DNA from: Anaerolineales bacterium UBA2029
Lineage (GTDB): Bacteria; Chloroflexota; Anaerolineae; Aggregatilineales; Aggregatilineaceae
DNA length: 31,013 nucleotides
Reading direction: 5' to 3'
Assembly: GCA_002332795.1 (NCBI GenBank)
Contig: DDBP01000039.1
Location: 1 to 31,013, forward strand
Shown here: positions 15,232 to 22,675 of the stretch, one piece after another
Numbering within the stretch: the stretch's first letter is position 1
How the letters are laid out: every line of letters starts with the position of its first letter
Notes under the pieces: model-generated
Databases searched by the model: none
What the model was told of the DNA's origin: nothing
What the model saw: the letters and a program-made list of their open reading frames with translations, nothing else
Position numbers and translations under genes: made by a program

Positions 15232-15531
15232 ATGAGCGCTTCCGAACAGCATCACCATGATACAGAAGAATGCCGCCGCTATCTGAGCAGCCTGTCCGAT
15301 TACGTGGATGGCACTCTCGGCGAGGAATTGTGCCGGGAGCTGGAGGCGCACATGCGGGCATGCGAGAACTGCCGGATCGTGGTCAATACCCTGACCAAGA
15401 CAATTGCGCTCTATCATCAGATTCCCGCGCCGGAGATGCCCAGCGCAGTCAAAGAGCGGCTGTACAAGGTGCTGCATCTGGATGCTTACCGCCCCAAGAA
15501 CGATCCTCCCGATCAATCGGTTGCTCTCTGA
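15232..15531 (+). CDS. Soluble zinc-binding anti-sigma factor (zf-HC2)
   Basis: A 99-residue anti-sigma factor of the ZAS/zf-HC2 type. The H-x3-C-x2-C motif is His40, Cys44, Cys47 (HMRACENC), with further cysteines at 14 and 34 and three histidines at 7-9 that may complete the zinc site. There is no transmembrane segment, so it is a cytosolic inhibitor, like redox-sensing RsrA-type proteins that release sigma when thiols are oxidised. GAGGTGAGG directly precedes the ATG and only 3 nt separate it from the sigma gene, so the pair is translationally linked. The redox role is an inference from the cysteines and from the glutaredoxin downstream. Confidence 0.92.
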   Translation: MSASEQHHHDTEECRRYLSSLSDYVDGTLGEELCRELEAHMRACENCRIVVNTLTKTIALYHQIPAPEMPSAVKERLYKVLHLDAYRPKNDPPDQSVAL

Positions 15532-15652
15532 AGGGAGGAGACACGCCTGACCTGGAGCGAGTTTTGGTGCTGAATGCGACCTGCGGCCCAGGAAATGCAT
15601 CCAAAAGAGCGGACTCCTGGATCATGGTGTGAACATGCAACCGCGAGGACGT

Positions 15653-15922
15653 ATGAGCAAGCAGAACGAGACTCAGAAGAAACAACAGAAGCGCGTCATC
15701 ATCTTCACCATGCCCAGTTGCCCACACTGCAACCATGCCAAGCGCTACCTGCGCGAGCGTGGTATTCGCTTCCGCGATGTGGACGTGAGCCGCGACCCGG
15801 CAGCCGCGCGCGACATGATTCGCCGCAGCGGTCAGCAGGGCGTGCCGGTCATTGATATCGGCGGCAAGATCGTCGTGGGCTTCAACAAGGCCGAAGTAGA
15901 CCGGCTGCTCGGTCTGCACTGA
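15653..15922 (+). CDS. Glutaredoxin-like protein
   Basis: An 89-residue glutaredoxin/thioredoxin-fold protein with the dithiol motif CPHC at residues 23-26, the cis-proline in GVPVID and the GKIVVGFNKAEVDRLL end typical of the Grx/NrdH-like group. It should reduce disulfides or mixed thiol adducts in the cytosol. I chose the ATG giving MSKQNET because GAGG lies just upstream; two earlier in-frame starts (15629 GTG, 15635 ATG) add 6-8 residues. A Lys/Gln-rich N-terminal tail precedes the fold. It lies 121 nt downstream of the anti-sigma stop, a gap in which I see a GGGAGGAG tract but no gene, and 6 nt before the DUF1858 gene. Confidence 0.92.
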   Translation: MSKQNETQKKQQKRVIIFTMPSCPHCNHAKRYLRERGIRFRDVDVSRDPAAARDMIRRSGQQGVPVIDIGGKIVVGFNKAEVDRLLGLH

Positions 15923-15928
15923 TCTCCT

Positions 15929-16159
15929 ATGAGCGAAATCACTGTCGCTACGCCGGTGGAAATGCTGGTGACAGCCCATCCGGCGGCCATTGGCTTTCTG
16001 GCCGAGCGCGGTGTGCTGTGCGTCGTGTGCGGAGAGCCATTCTGGGGCACGCTGGGAGAGTTGATGGCTCAGAAGGGACTGAACGCTGACCAGAGTCAGG
16101 AGATGGTGAGAGAACTCGGCACTTTTCTGCAAGAGCGGCAGAGCGCTTCTGGTTCCTGA
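15929..16159 (+). CDS. DUF1858 domain protein (redox disulfide type)
   Basis: A 76-residue protein matching the small DUF1858 family. The AHPAAIGFLAERGVLC helix leads into Cys31-x2-Cys34 (CVVC) and a closing TLGELMAQKGL helix. Related domains sit beside hybrid-cluster proteins and are described as a putative redox disulfide; biochemical function is not established. It starts 6 nt after the glutaredoxin stop and has a weak ribosome site, so it is probably translated with it. A strong hairpin follows. Glutaredoxin could reduce its CxxC, which would make the two a natural pair; this is inference. Confidence 0.85.
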   Translation: MSEITVATPVEMLVTAHPAAIGFLAERGVLCVVCGEPFWGTLGELMAQKGLNADQSQEMVRELGTFLQERQSASGS

Positions 16160-16189
16160 AGGGCGAGTCTGCCAGCGTGGAGAATCAAC

Positions 16190-16227
16190 CAGGCGACTGT
16201 CCGTGTACCAGCGGGGACAGTCGCCTG
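16190..16227. terminator. Hairpin terminator between convergent genes
   Basis: CAGGCGACTGTCC (16190-16202) pairs perfectly over 13 bp with GGACAGTCGCCTG (16215-16227) around a 12-nt loop. On the plus strand it is followed by CATTTTC. It lies between the DUF1858 gene and the convergent rhodanese gene, and should end the sigma-factor operon transcript and possibly the opposing one. Confidence 0.8.
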
Positions 16228-16248
16228 CATTTTCGGCAGAAAGGATGC

Positions 16249-16710
16249 TCAGGGCTTGTATGCTTCGACCGGCAGATTAGCGCGCAGCCAGGCCTGCATC
16301 CCGCCATCTATGTTGAACACCTGCGGATAGCCCAGGCGCACCAGGGTTTCCGAAGCGACGCGACTGCGGTTGCCGCTGTTGCAGATCACGAAGATCGGAG
16401 ACTCCTTGGGTAGCTCTGCTGATGCGCGCTGCTCGAACTGATCGAGCGATATCAGACGCGCGCCGGGGACGATGCCGGTGGCGGCCCATTCTTCGGGGGT
16501 GCGTACGTCAACCAGGATCGCGCCGCTGGTCTGCTCGAAGCGCGTATAGGCTGTCTGCACATCGAGCGTCTGGTAGGTGGACGTGCTGATATTGTTCGGC
16601 ACGGTGTTGGTGGGAGGCGGCTGCGAGGGCTTGTCTGAACCGCCGCAGGCAGCGAGCGCCAGGGCAGTCATGACGAGCAGCAGGGCCAGGGTCAAATGAT
16701 GTTTGCGCAT
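16249..16710 (-). CDS. Rhodanese-like domain lipoprotein
   Basis: A 153-residue lipoprotein with a signal peptide ending in the lipobox LAAC (Cys22), a Ser/Pro/Thr-rich spacer and one rhodanese domain (about residues 48-150). The active-site loop is CNSGNRS with Cys110, DVRTPEEW is the usual CH2A-type block, and GGMQAWLRANLPV ends the domain. It could bind or transfer sulfane sulfur on the outer side of the membrane; its partners are unknown. The start is 4 nt after the nucleotidyltransferase stop, so the two share a transcript despite unrelated functions. Confidence 0.93.
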   Translation of the reverse strand: MRKHHLTLALLLVMTALALAACGGSDKPSQPPPTNTVPNNISTSTYQTLDVQTAYTRFEQTSGAILVDVRTPEEWAATGIVPGARLISLDQFEQRASAELPKESPIFVICNSGNRSRVASETLVRLGYPQVFNIDGGMQAWLRANLPVEAYKP

Positions 16711-16714
16711 TCAG

Positions 16715-17731
16715 TCACTCCTCAGGGATTGAGTCGAACTCTTCGGATAGGTGGGCAACAAAATGCCCGTGACGGTCCAGCACGGCATGGTGCAGAGTCG
16801 CAGCAGGAGGCACCATGCCTCCGGCCAGCACGACTGCATGGTGCAGGTGGGCCTGCGCGCCAACCTGCGCCCCTGTTTCCAGATATACCTGTGGCCCGAT
16901 CACAGCATGATCGCCGACCTGGACGCCCGGATCAATCCAGACTGGCGCTATCAGCCGGACGGAAGGGGGCAGGGCGCTGTGAGCCTGCACTGTACTCAGC
17001 TGCCGCAGATACCAGCTATTTAGATGCAGCAAGTCAGCGGGACGTGTCAGGTGAAGTCGCCAGGCGGCCAGGACTGTGCCGATGCTGCGACCGGCGGCGA
17101 GTGCCAGTTGCAATGCGCTGACGATCTCGCGTTCGCCACGGAGGGCGGGTTGCACATGGGGCAGGAATTCAGCGATATCCGGGGAGAAAGCGTAAAGCAT
17201 GATCGCGGCGTGCTGGCCCACGGGATGGGCTGGTTTCTCGACAATGGAGACGACTTCCGCCCCGGCCAGCAGCACATCCGCCGACTGGCGGATTTCTTCG
17301 GGCGTCGCACGCACCAGGCTGAGGGTGGCGATGCGCTGAGCGGCGGACTCGTGATGGGCGATCAGGGCGCGCACGTGCTCTACGGAGGTCAGGTTATCCA
17401 CAGCAGAAAGCAAGAAGGGGCCGAAGAGCAAAGGCAGCGCGCGTTGCAGCGCCTCGACTGTGCCGGTGGGATGAGGCTGGACGACCCACTCGACTCGTAC
17501 GCCGGGGGGTAGCGCGTCCCTGACGCTCGCCTGCACTGACAACAGGTCGGGGCCGGTGACGACGACGACACGGCTGATCCCTGCCTGATGGAAGCATTCG
17601 ATCAGCCGCACCAGAATGGGTTGCCCCATCACCGGCAGCAGGGACTTGGGCCGTTCGTCGGTCAGCGGGGCCAGCCGCGTCCCGCGACCTGCGGCCAGGA
17701 TCACCGCCTGCTGGATAGTCTGACTGTTCAC
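16715..17731 (-). CDS. Sugar-1-phosphate nucleotidyltransferase
   Basis: A 338-residue two-domain enzyme. The N-terminal nucleotidyltransferase fold has AVILAAGRGTRL (residues 9-20) and the ERPKSLLPV lysine motif (about 26-34). The C-terminal part from about 265 (VWIDPGVQVGDHAVIGPQVYL, broken here as an indication only) has hexapeptide repeats of a left-handed beta helix. Enzymes of this type make NDP-sugars for cell-surface glycans; the sugar is not evident. The start is GTG at 17729-17731, with GGAGAG just upstream. It is the first gene of a pair with the rhodanese lipoprotein, and a -10 box lies 27 nt upstream. Confidence 0.9.
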   Translation of the reverse strand: MNSQTIQQAVILAAGRGTRLAPLTDERPKSLLPVMGQPILVRLIECFHQAGISRVVVVTGPDLLSVQASVRDALPPGVRVEWVVQPHPTGTVEALQRALPLLFGPFLLSAVDNLTSVEHVRALIAHHESAAQRIATLSLVRATPEEIRQSADVLLAGAEVVSIVEKPAHPVGQHAAIMLYAFSPDIAEFLPHVQPALRGEREIVSALQLALAAGRSIGTVLAAWRLHLTRPADLLHLNSWYLRQLSTVQAHSALPPSVRLIAPVWIDPGVQVGDHAVIGPQVYLETGAQVGAQAHLHHAVVLAGGMVPPAATLHHAVLDRHGHFVAHLSEEFDSIPEE

Positions 17732-17757
17732 GAGTCTCTCCGTCGCCTCATGCGCGC

Positions 17758-17763
17758 ATTATA
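17758..17763 (-). promoter_or_regulatory. Extended -10 promoter for the nucleotidyltransferase gene
   Basis: Minus strand TGC-TATAAT: a perfect -10 preceded by the TGN of an extended -10. There is no convincing -35. It lies 27 nt upstream of the GTG start. The divergent response-regulator promoter is 80 bp away. Confidence 0.6.
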
Positions 17764-17842
17764 GCATGGCCACTGCGGCAAGGGATGCTGGCAGGCCACC
17801 GTTCAATTCATACTGGGATTATTAACATCGCCCTGAGGCGTG

Positions 17843-17871
17843 TTGCGCGGCGTAACCGTTCATGCTACACT
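17843..17871 (+). promoter_or_regulatory. Promoter for the response regulator-sirtuin-kinase operon
   Basis: TTGCGC (17843-17848), a 17-bp spacer and TACACT (17866-17871). The match is moderate, but the position, 48 nt before the chosen ATG, and the GCTACACT context support it. Confidence 0.5.
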
Positions 17872-17918
17872 CCGCGGCGAATTGGTCACTCTATTGCGGC
17901 GCGACAGGCGGTCTTCTA

Positions 17919-19058
17919 ATGGCTGAGAGAATCCTTGTCGTGGATGACGATGTCGAGAGCCTGAAGCTCATTGGCATGATGCTTCAACGCCAGGGATACG
18001 AGGTGATCCTGGCGAGCAACGGCCAACAGGCCCTGGATCGTGCTCTGGCAGACCGGCCAGACCTGATCATCCTGGACGTCATGATGCCTGTCATGGACGG
18101 CTACGAAGTATGCCGCCGGTTACGCCAGGACCCCATCACTCAGCATATCCCCATTCTGATGTTCACGGCCAAGACGATGGTGGACGACAAGGTCGCCGGG
18201 TTCGAGGCCGGGGCGGACGACTATCTCACCAAACCGACTCATCCCGCCGAACTCGCATCGCGGGTCAAGGCACTGCTGGCACGCCGCCCGGCTCAGCCTG
18301 CGCAGGCTCCGGTGATGACGAATCGCTCGCTGGTGTGGGGCTTTCTGGGGGCCAAAGGCGGTGTAGGCACGACGACAGTGGCGGCCAACTGCGCGGCAGC
18401 GCTGGTCAAGTATGACACGACCATCCTGGCCGACTTCCGGCTGGGGCAGGGTGCCCTGGCGCTGTCCCTGGGCTTGATGCGAGCTACGGGCATGGCCAAT
18501 CTGCTGGCGCGGCCTACGCCGGAGATCACGGTGCGGGCGGTAGAGGGGGAGCTGGTCACTCATGCCAGCGGTTTGCGCCTGTTGCTCTCGTCCAGCCGCC
18601 CCAAGGAGACGCTGCTCAACGCGGCTCCCGACGGCGCAGCAGCGATTGTGCGGCATTTGCAGGCCATCCATCCGCAGGTGGTGCTCGATCTGGGATCGGG
18701 ACTCAGTCGCCTGACGGCGCGCCTGGTGCTGGAACTCGACCGGTTGACGCTGGTAGTCGAACCCAACCGCGTGGCGCTGATCCTGGCCCGCGATATCCTG
18801 GCAGAGTTGCAGCAGATCGGGGTGCAGGCGGCGCGCCTGAGCGTGGTGCTGGTGAATCGCACGCAGTCGAGCCTGCACGTGCCCTGGCAGGAAGCCGAAC
18901 ATATGCTGGGGCATGAGGTTGCAGCCATCATTTCTCCTGCTCCTGAGCTGGTTTTCCAGGCGGCAGAAGCGGGTCTGCCGGTCGTGTTGTACCAACCGAA
19001 CTCCATTGTGGGCACGCAATTCGCCAAGCTCACTGAGGAAGTCATTGCCCGCCGCTGA
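17919..19058 (+). CDS. Response regulator fused to CpaE/MinD-like ATPase
   Basis: A 379-residue fusion. Residues 1-123 form a receiver domain: acidic pocket Asp9-Asp11, phospho-acceptor Asp53 (ILDVMMP), Thr83 and Lys105 (LTKP). Residues 138-375 form a ParA/MinD-superfamily ATPase of the CpaE type, with the deviant Walker A KGGVGTTT at 146-153; the signature Lys146 is kept while the usual P-loop Lys is Thr, as in CpaE proteins. CpaE proteins place Tad pili or other polar structures. No tad genes lie here. I chose the ATG giving MAERILVV because the domain starts there and AGGCGG lies upstream. The sirtuin gene starts 24 nt later, and a histidine kinase completes the operon. Confidence 0.93.
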   Translation: MAERILVVDDDVESLKLIGMMLQRQGYEVILASNGQQALDRALADRPDLIILDVMMPVMDGYEVCRRLRQDPITQHIPILMFTAKTMVDDKVAGFEAGADDYLTKPTHPAELASRVKALLARRPAQPAQAPVMTNRSLVWGFLGAKGGVGTTTVAANCAAALVKYDTTILADFRLGQGALALSLGLMRATGMANLLARPTPEITVRAVEGELVTHASGLRLLLSSSRPKETLLNAAPDGAAAIVRHLQAIHPQVVLDLGSGLSRLTARLVLELDRLTLVVEPNRVALILARDILAELQQIGVQAARLSVVLVNRTQSSLHVPWQEAEHMLGHEVAAIISPAPELVFQAAEAGLPVVLYQPNSIVGTQFAKLTEEVIARR

Positions 19059-19082
19059 CCATGCCTGTGAGACACAGGGCGC

Positions 19083-19859
19083 ATGTCTTTGGAATCTCTG
19101 GAACTTGTGGTTGCCCTGTTGCGGCGCGCACGTTACACCGTGGCGCTGACGGGCGCTGGGATCAGCACTCGATCTGGCATCCCCGACTTTCGCAGCCCTC
19201 ATTCGGGTCTATGGGAGCAGGTTAACCCGGCAGAGGTGGGTAGCCTGTACAGCTTCCGCCATCATCCCGAACGGTTCTATCGCTGGATACGACCGCTGGC
19301 GCACCTGATCCTGAATGCCAGCCCCAACCCCGCTCATCAGGCGCTGGCCCGCCTTGAGCGCAACGGATACCTGAAAAGCATCATCACGCAGAACATAGAT
19401 ATGCTGCACGAGCGGGCGGGGTCGCGCACGGTGTATGAGATTCACGGGCACCTGCGCGAACTGACGTGCATTCATTGTTTCGCCGTATTCCCCGCCGGGC
19501 CGTTGGTCAACGCCTTCGTCGAGTCGGGGCAGGTGCCCTATTGTCCACACTGTGGACATGTGCTGAAGCCGAACGTGATCTTGCTGGGCGAGCAGTTGCC
19601 GGCGCGCGCCCTGGCGGCGGCCCGGCGCGAAGCCCGGCAGTGCGACCTGATGCTGGTGATCGGCTCATCGCTGGAGGTGTATCCCGCTGCCGAACTGCCG
19701 TTACTGGCACAGCGGGCGGGTGCTGCGCTGGTCTTCATCAACCTGGGCAGCACAGCGCTTGACCCGCTGGCTGATGCCGTCATTCACGCGGATGTTGTGG
19801 AGGTGTTGCCCCGCCTGGCGGACGCTCTGGAGGACAGGGCAGGCTATGAGCACGAGTGA
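19083..19859 (+). CDS. Sirtuin (SIR2 family NAD-dependent deacylase)
   Basis: A 258-residue sirtuin that would remove acyl groups from protein lysines using NAD, in the cytosol. GAGISTRSGIPDFR occupies residues 24-37, TQNIDMLHERAG forms the NAD pocket, His121 (EIHGHL) is the catalytic base, and the zinc site is Cys129, Cys132, Cys154 and Cys157. All key residues are intact. It lies between the response regulator-CpaE and histidine kinase genes, with its last 14 nt overlapping the kinase start, so production of the three is probably linked. This suggests, but does not prove, that deacylation acts on the same signalling path. Confidence 0.95.
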   Translation: MSLESLELVVALLRRARYTVALTGAGISTRSGIPDFRSPHSGLWEQVNPAEVGSLYSFRHHPERFYRWIRPLAHLILNASPNPAHQALARLERNGYLKSIITQNIDMLHERAGSRTVYEIHGHLRELTCIHCFAVFPAGPLVNAFVESGQVPYCPHCGHVLKPNVILLGEQLPARALAAARREARQCDLMLVIGSSLEVYPAAELPLLAQRAGAALVFINLGSTALDPLADAVIHADVVEVLPRLADALEDRAGYEHE

Positions 19860-21102
19860 TAATCCTGCGGCTGAGAGCGATACGGTCAGCCGGGCCGTAT
19901 ATGAGCGGCTACAGCGTCGCTATCAGCGCCTGATGGAAATCAGCCGGCAACTGAATTCGACGCTCGATCTCGGCGCGTTGCTGCGGCGCATTCTCGACGC
20001 AGCCCGCGAACTGACCGACACCGAAGAAGCCTCGATTCTGCTGGTAGACCCGACGACCGGTGAATTGCGTTTCGAGGCTGCCAGCAATCTGTCGCGGGCG
20101 GAGATGGAAGCGATCCCGGTGCCAATGCAGGGGAGCCTGGCCGGTTGGGTGGCGACGCACGGGGAGCCGGTGCTGGTGCGCGATGCGCGCAGCGACGCAC
20201 GCTGGTTTCCGCGCGTGGACAAGACGACGCGCTTCGTGACGCGCAACCTGCTGGCGGTGCCCATGCAGGTACATGGGCGGACTATTGGGGTGCTGGAAGC
20301 GATCAACAAGCGCGGCGATCAGCCGTGGACGGACGACGATCGCGAGGTGCTCACCGCCCTGGCCGACCAGGCGGCGATTGCCGTGCAGAACGCCCGCCTG
20401 TTCCAGCAGAACGACTTCATCGCCGACATGGTGCACGAGTTGCGCACCCCTCTGGCTGCGCTCAAAGCCGGAGCCGCTTTGCTGGCCCGCCCCAATGTGC
20501 CGGAGAGCGTGCGCCAGGAAATCGCGCAATCGCTGCAGGCGGAGGTGGATCGCCTGACCGAACTCACGACCGATTTCCTCGATCTCGCGCGGCTGGAGTC
20601 CGGGAGGATGCGTCTGGAGCCAAGGCCTTTCGATCTGCGCGAACTGTTGACAGAATGCCTGGGAGTGGTGGCTCCTGTGGCAGCCCAACAGCGCATTAGC
20701 CTGAGTCTTCGCCCTGGCACTGGCGTCGCCTACGCCGACCGGGATCGTATCAAGCAGGTCTTGCTGAACCTCCTCACCAATGCCATCAAGTACAATGTGC
20801 AGGGTGGGGCGGTCACCGTGGCGTTCGATGTAAGGCGTGCGTCAGAGGGCGGAGACAGGGAGCAGTATGTCATCAGCGTGAGCGATACTGGCCCTGGCAT
20901 ACCGGCGGACGAGGCCCCCTACATTTTCGAGAAGTTTTACCGGGCCAGCACTGCCGGTCAGACTTCCGGCACAGGGTTGGGGCTGACCATCGCTCGCCGC
21001 ATTGTGGAAGCGCATGGCGGCGAGATGTGGTTTGAGTCCACCCCTGGCGCGGGCACCACTTTCTATTTCACGCTGCCGGCGGCCAACCCGGATGCAGGCT
21101 GA
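19846..21102 (+). CDS. Soluble GAF domain sensor histidine kinase
   Basis: A 418-residue kinase without transmembrane segments. A short coiled coil (about 15-45) leads to a GAF domain (about 45-183). Then come the dimerisation/phospho-acceptor domain with His197 (MVHELRTP) and the ATPase domain with LLNLLTNAIKYN (N box), DTGPGIP (G1) and GTGLGLTIA (G2). It probably senses a small ligand or redox state through GAF and phosphorylates a response regulator, most simply the fusion two genes upstream. The start ATG lies inside the sirtuin gene (14-nt overlap). A longer frame from 19720 is only the sirtuin's other frame. Confidence 0.94.
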   Translation: MSTSDNPAAESDTVSRAVYERLQRRYQRLMEISRQLNSTLDLGALLRRILDAARELTDTEEASILLVDPTTGELRFEAASNLSRAEMEAIPVPMQGSLAGWVATHGEPVLVRDARSDARWFPRVDKTTRFVTRNLLAVPMQVHGRTIGVLEAINKRGDQPWTDDDREVLTALADQAAIAVQNARLFQQNDFIADMVHELRTPLAALKAGAALLARPNVPESVRQEIAQSLQAEVDRLTELTTDFLDLARLESGRMRLEPRPFDLRELLTECLGVVAPVAAQQRISLSLRPGTGVAYADRDRIKQVLLNLLTNAIKYNVQGGAVTVAFDVRRASEGGDREQYVISVSDTGPGIPADEAPYIFEKFYRASTAGQTSGTGLGLTIARRIVEAHGGEMWFESTPGAGTTFYFTLPAANPDAG

Positions 21103-21104
21103 GT

Positions 21105-22061
21105 TCAGGGGATCAGCAGCACCTTGAGGGCACCGGGCCGCGCTGCATGGTCGAGGGCAGCGGGCGCATCGCTCAGCGCATAGCGCGCGTCGATCAGCGA
21201 TTGCACGTCTACCAGGTTCTCCTCCAGCAAACGCAGCGCCGCCGGAAAGGGGCCACACCGACTGCCTACCAGCGCAATCTCCTTGACGGCAAGTGGAGAC
21301 AGGTTGAGCGCGGCGGAGTCGGCGTAGGTGCTCTTGAGCACGATCGTGCCGCGCGCCCGTACCAATCGGATGGCGTCGTCCAGACCCTGAGGAGTGCCGG
21401 TGCAGTCCACCACGACATCGGCAGTGTCATCAGACAGATCGTCGCGCGAGACGGTCTGAATGCCCCAGCCTGCAAGGAGTTCTTTCTGGCGTGTGTGTCG
21501 GGCGACGACGAGCAGATCGCAGCCAGTCAGGCGTAAGACCTGGGCTGTAAGCAGCCCCAGCTTGCCCGCACCCAGAAGGATGACTCGATCGCCTGGTTTG
21601 ATATGAACACACTCCAGCGTCTGGCAGGCGGCAGCCAGCGGTTCGGTGAAGACAGCCGTGTCGTCGGGCAGGGCGGGCGGCACACGGTGCAGATTGGCGA
21701 GAGGCAGGCGGAATACTTCGGCAAAGGCCCCGTCGTAATCGTGCAAACCGAGCACGCGGCGACGGTGGCAGTGTTCGGGGATGCCGCGCTGACACCAGTC
21801 GCATGCGCCGCAGCCGATGTTGATTTCGCCCACCACGCGCGCGCCGAGCCATTCCGTCGGCCCCGCAACGACCTCCCCAACGAATTCGTGTCCCAGCGTT
21901 CCGCGGAAGCCGCGATAGCCGCGCATGAGTTCCAGGTCGGTGTTGCAGACGCCACCCAGGCGCAGGCGAACCAACACTTCACCGGCTTCAGGGGTGGCAA
22001 CAGGGCGCTCGATCACCCGCAGCGCGCCGTCGAATTCCACAGCTTTGATGATGGCAGGCAT
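21105..22061 (-). CDS. Zinc-dependent medium-chain alcohol dehydrogenase-like protein
   Basis: A 318-residue medium-chain dehydrogenase/reductase. Catalytic zinc ligands are Cys39 and the His58-Glu59 pair (GHEF). The structural zinc site is Cys84, Cys87, Cys90 and Cys98. A cofactor fold follows with GAGKLGLL near residue 160. It should oxidise an alcohol or polyol with NAD(P); the substrate is unknown. A frame extension of 16 residues upstream is possible, but the domain begins at this ATG. A TATCAT -10-like box lies at 22121-22126. The gene converges on the kinase gene with only 2 bp between their stop codons. Confidence 0.92.
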   Translation of the reverse strand: MPAIIKAVEFDGALRVIERPVATPEAGEVLVRLRLGGVCNTDLELMRGYRGFRGTLGHEFVGEVVAGPTEWLGARVVGEINIGCGACDWCQRGIPEHCHRRRVLGLHDYDGAFAEVFRLPLANLHRVPPALPDDTAVFTEPLAAACQTLECVHIKPGDRVILLGAGKLGLLTAQVLRLTGCDLLVVARHTRQKELLAGWGIQTVSRDDLSDDTADVVVDCTGTPQGLDDAIRLVRARGTIVLKSTYADSAALNLSPLAVKEIALVGSRCGPFPAALRLLEENLVDVQSLIDARYALSDAPAALDHAARPGALKVLLIP

Positions 22062-22158
22062 GATGTTGGCCCCTTTGACTATGAGGCAGCAGGCATAGCG
22101 GTCTTGCATCGGTGCGGTCTATGATACACGCTTTTCGGGAAACCCGGCGAGCACAGTT

Positions 22159-22187
22159 TTGTCATTTGTGCCGGGGGACTCTATAAT
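22159..22187 (+). promoter_or_regulatory. Near-consensus promoter for a small lipoprotein gene
   Basis: TTGTCA (22159-22164), a 17-bp spacer and a perfect TATAAT (22182-22187), 36 nt before the ATG. Together with the DsbA-like gene promoter it is the strongest in the window. Confidence 0.8.
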
Positions 22188-22223
22188 CCCGCCCTGACCA
22201 GTCTGCCGGAGGAGTGGCTTTCC

Positions 22224-22601
22224 ATGAGTTGGCGGAAGACCGTAATGATTGTGCTCCTGGTCGGGACCATCGGCTTGACGGCATGTGCCGAGCGGAAGAC
22301 CGCCCTGCGTTTCACGAACGCTACTGAGTGCGGGACGGCCACGATCAAGTTGACCGATACTCAGACCGGAAACCTGCAGGAGTACTCGCTCAACCAGGGT
22401 GACACGCTGGAAGTTGAGTTGAAGCCCAATGTGCAGTACCGCTATGAGGTGGAGTATCCGCGCCAACCGGGTTATATCGTCTGCGATGCCAAGCGCGTGA
22501 CGACGATGCTGCCCAAGGGGCAGACGCTGAACGTGCGCCTGGAAAGTGTCCTCGACCCCGCGCTCGTCGAGGCGACACAGACGGCGACGGCGACCCAGTA
22601 G
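22224..22601 (+). CDS. Small orphan lipoprotein
   Basis: A 125-residue lipoprotein of unknown function. The signal peptide ends in the lipobox LTAC (Cys21). The mature part is beta-rich, with Cys36 and Cys87 that could form a disulfide, and ends in a Thr/Ala-rich tail (EATQTATATQ). GGAGTGG lies before the ATG. It is flanked by a near-consensus promoter and a clear intrinsic terminator, so it is a single-gene unit, probably well expressed. I recognise no domain; the pattern of strands would suit a small Ig-like or carbohydrate-binding sandwich, but that is a guess. Confidence 0.85.
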   Translation: MSWRKTVMIVLLVGTIGLTACAERKTALRFTNATECGTATIKLTDTQTGNLQEYSLNQGDTLEVELKPNVQYRYEVEYPRQPGYIVCDAKRVTTMLPKGQTLNVRLESVLDPALVEATQTATATQ

Positions 22602-22625
22602 AGTGTTTGATCTCTTTGATGAGGC

Positions 22626-22659
22626 AAGCCCCCTGTGCAGGGATGCTCAGGGGGCTTTT
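22626..22659 (+). terminator. Intrinsic terminator of the small lipoprotein gene
   Basis: AAGCCCCCTG (22626-22635) pairs with CAGGGGGCTT (22648-22657) around a 12-nt loop and runs into TTTTC. This is a classical factor-independent terminator on the plus strand, 25 nt after the stop codon. The convergent LysM gene ends 17 nt further on, so the hairpin may also serve it weakly. Confidence 0.88.
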
Positions 22660-22675
22660 CTTCATGTCCAGGGAG

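Noticed and set aside
18120..19202. A 360-codon minus-strand frame opposite the response regulator
   Set aside because: It overlaps a complete receiver-CpaE gene and has no recognisable domain.
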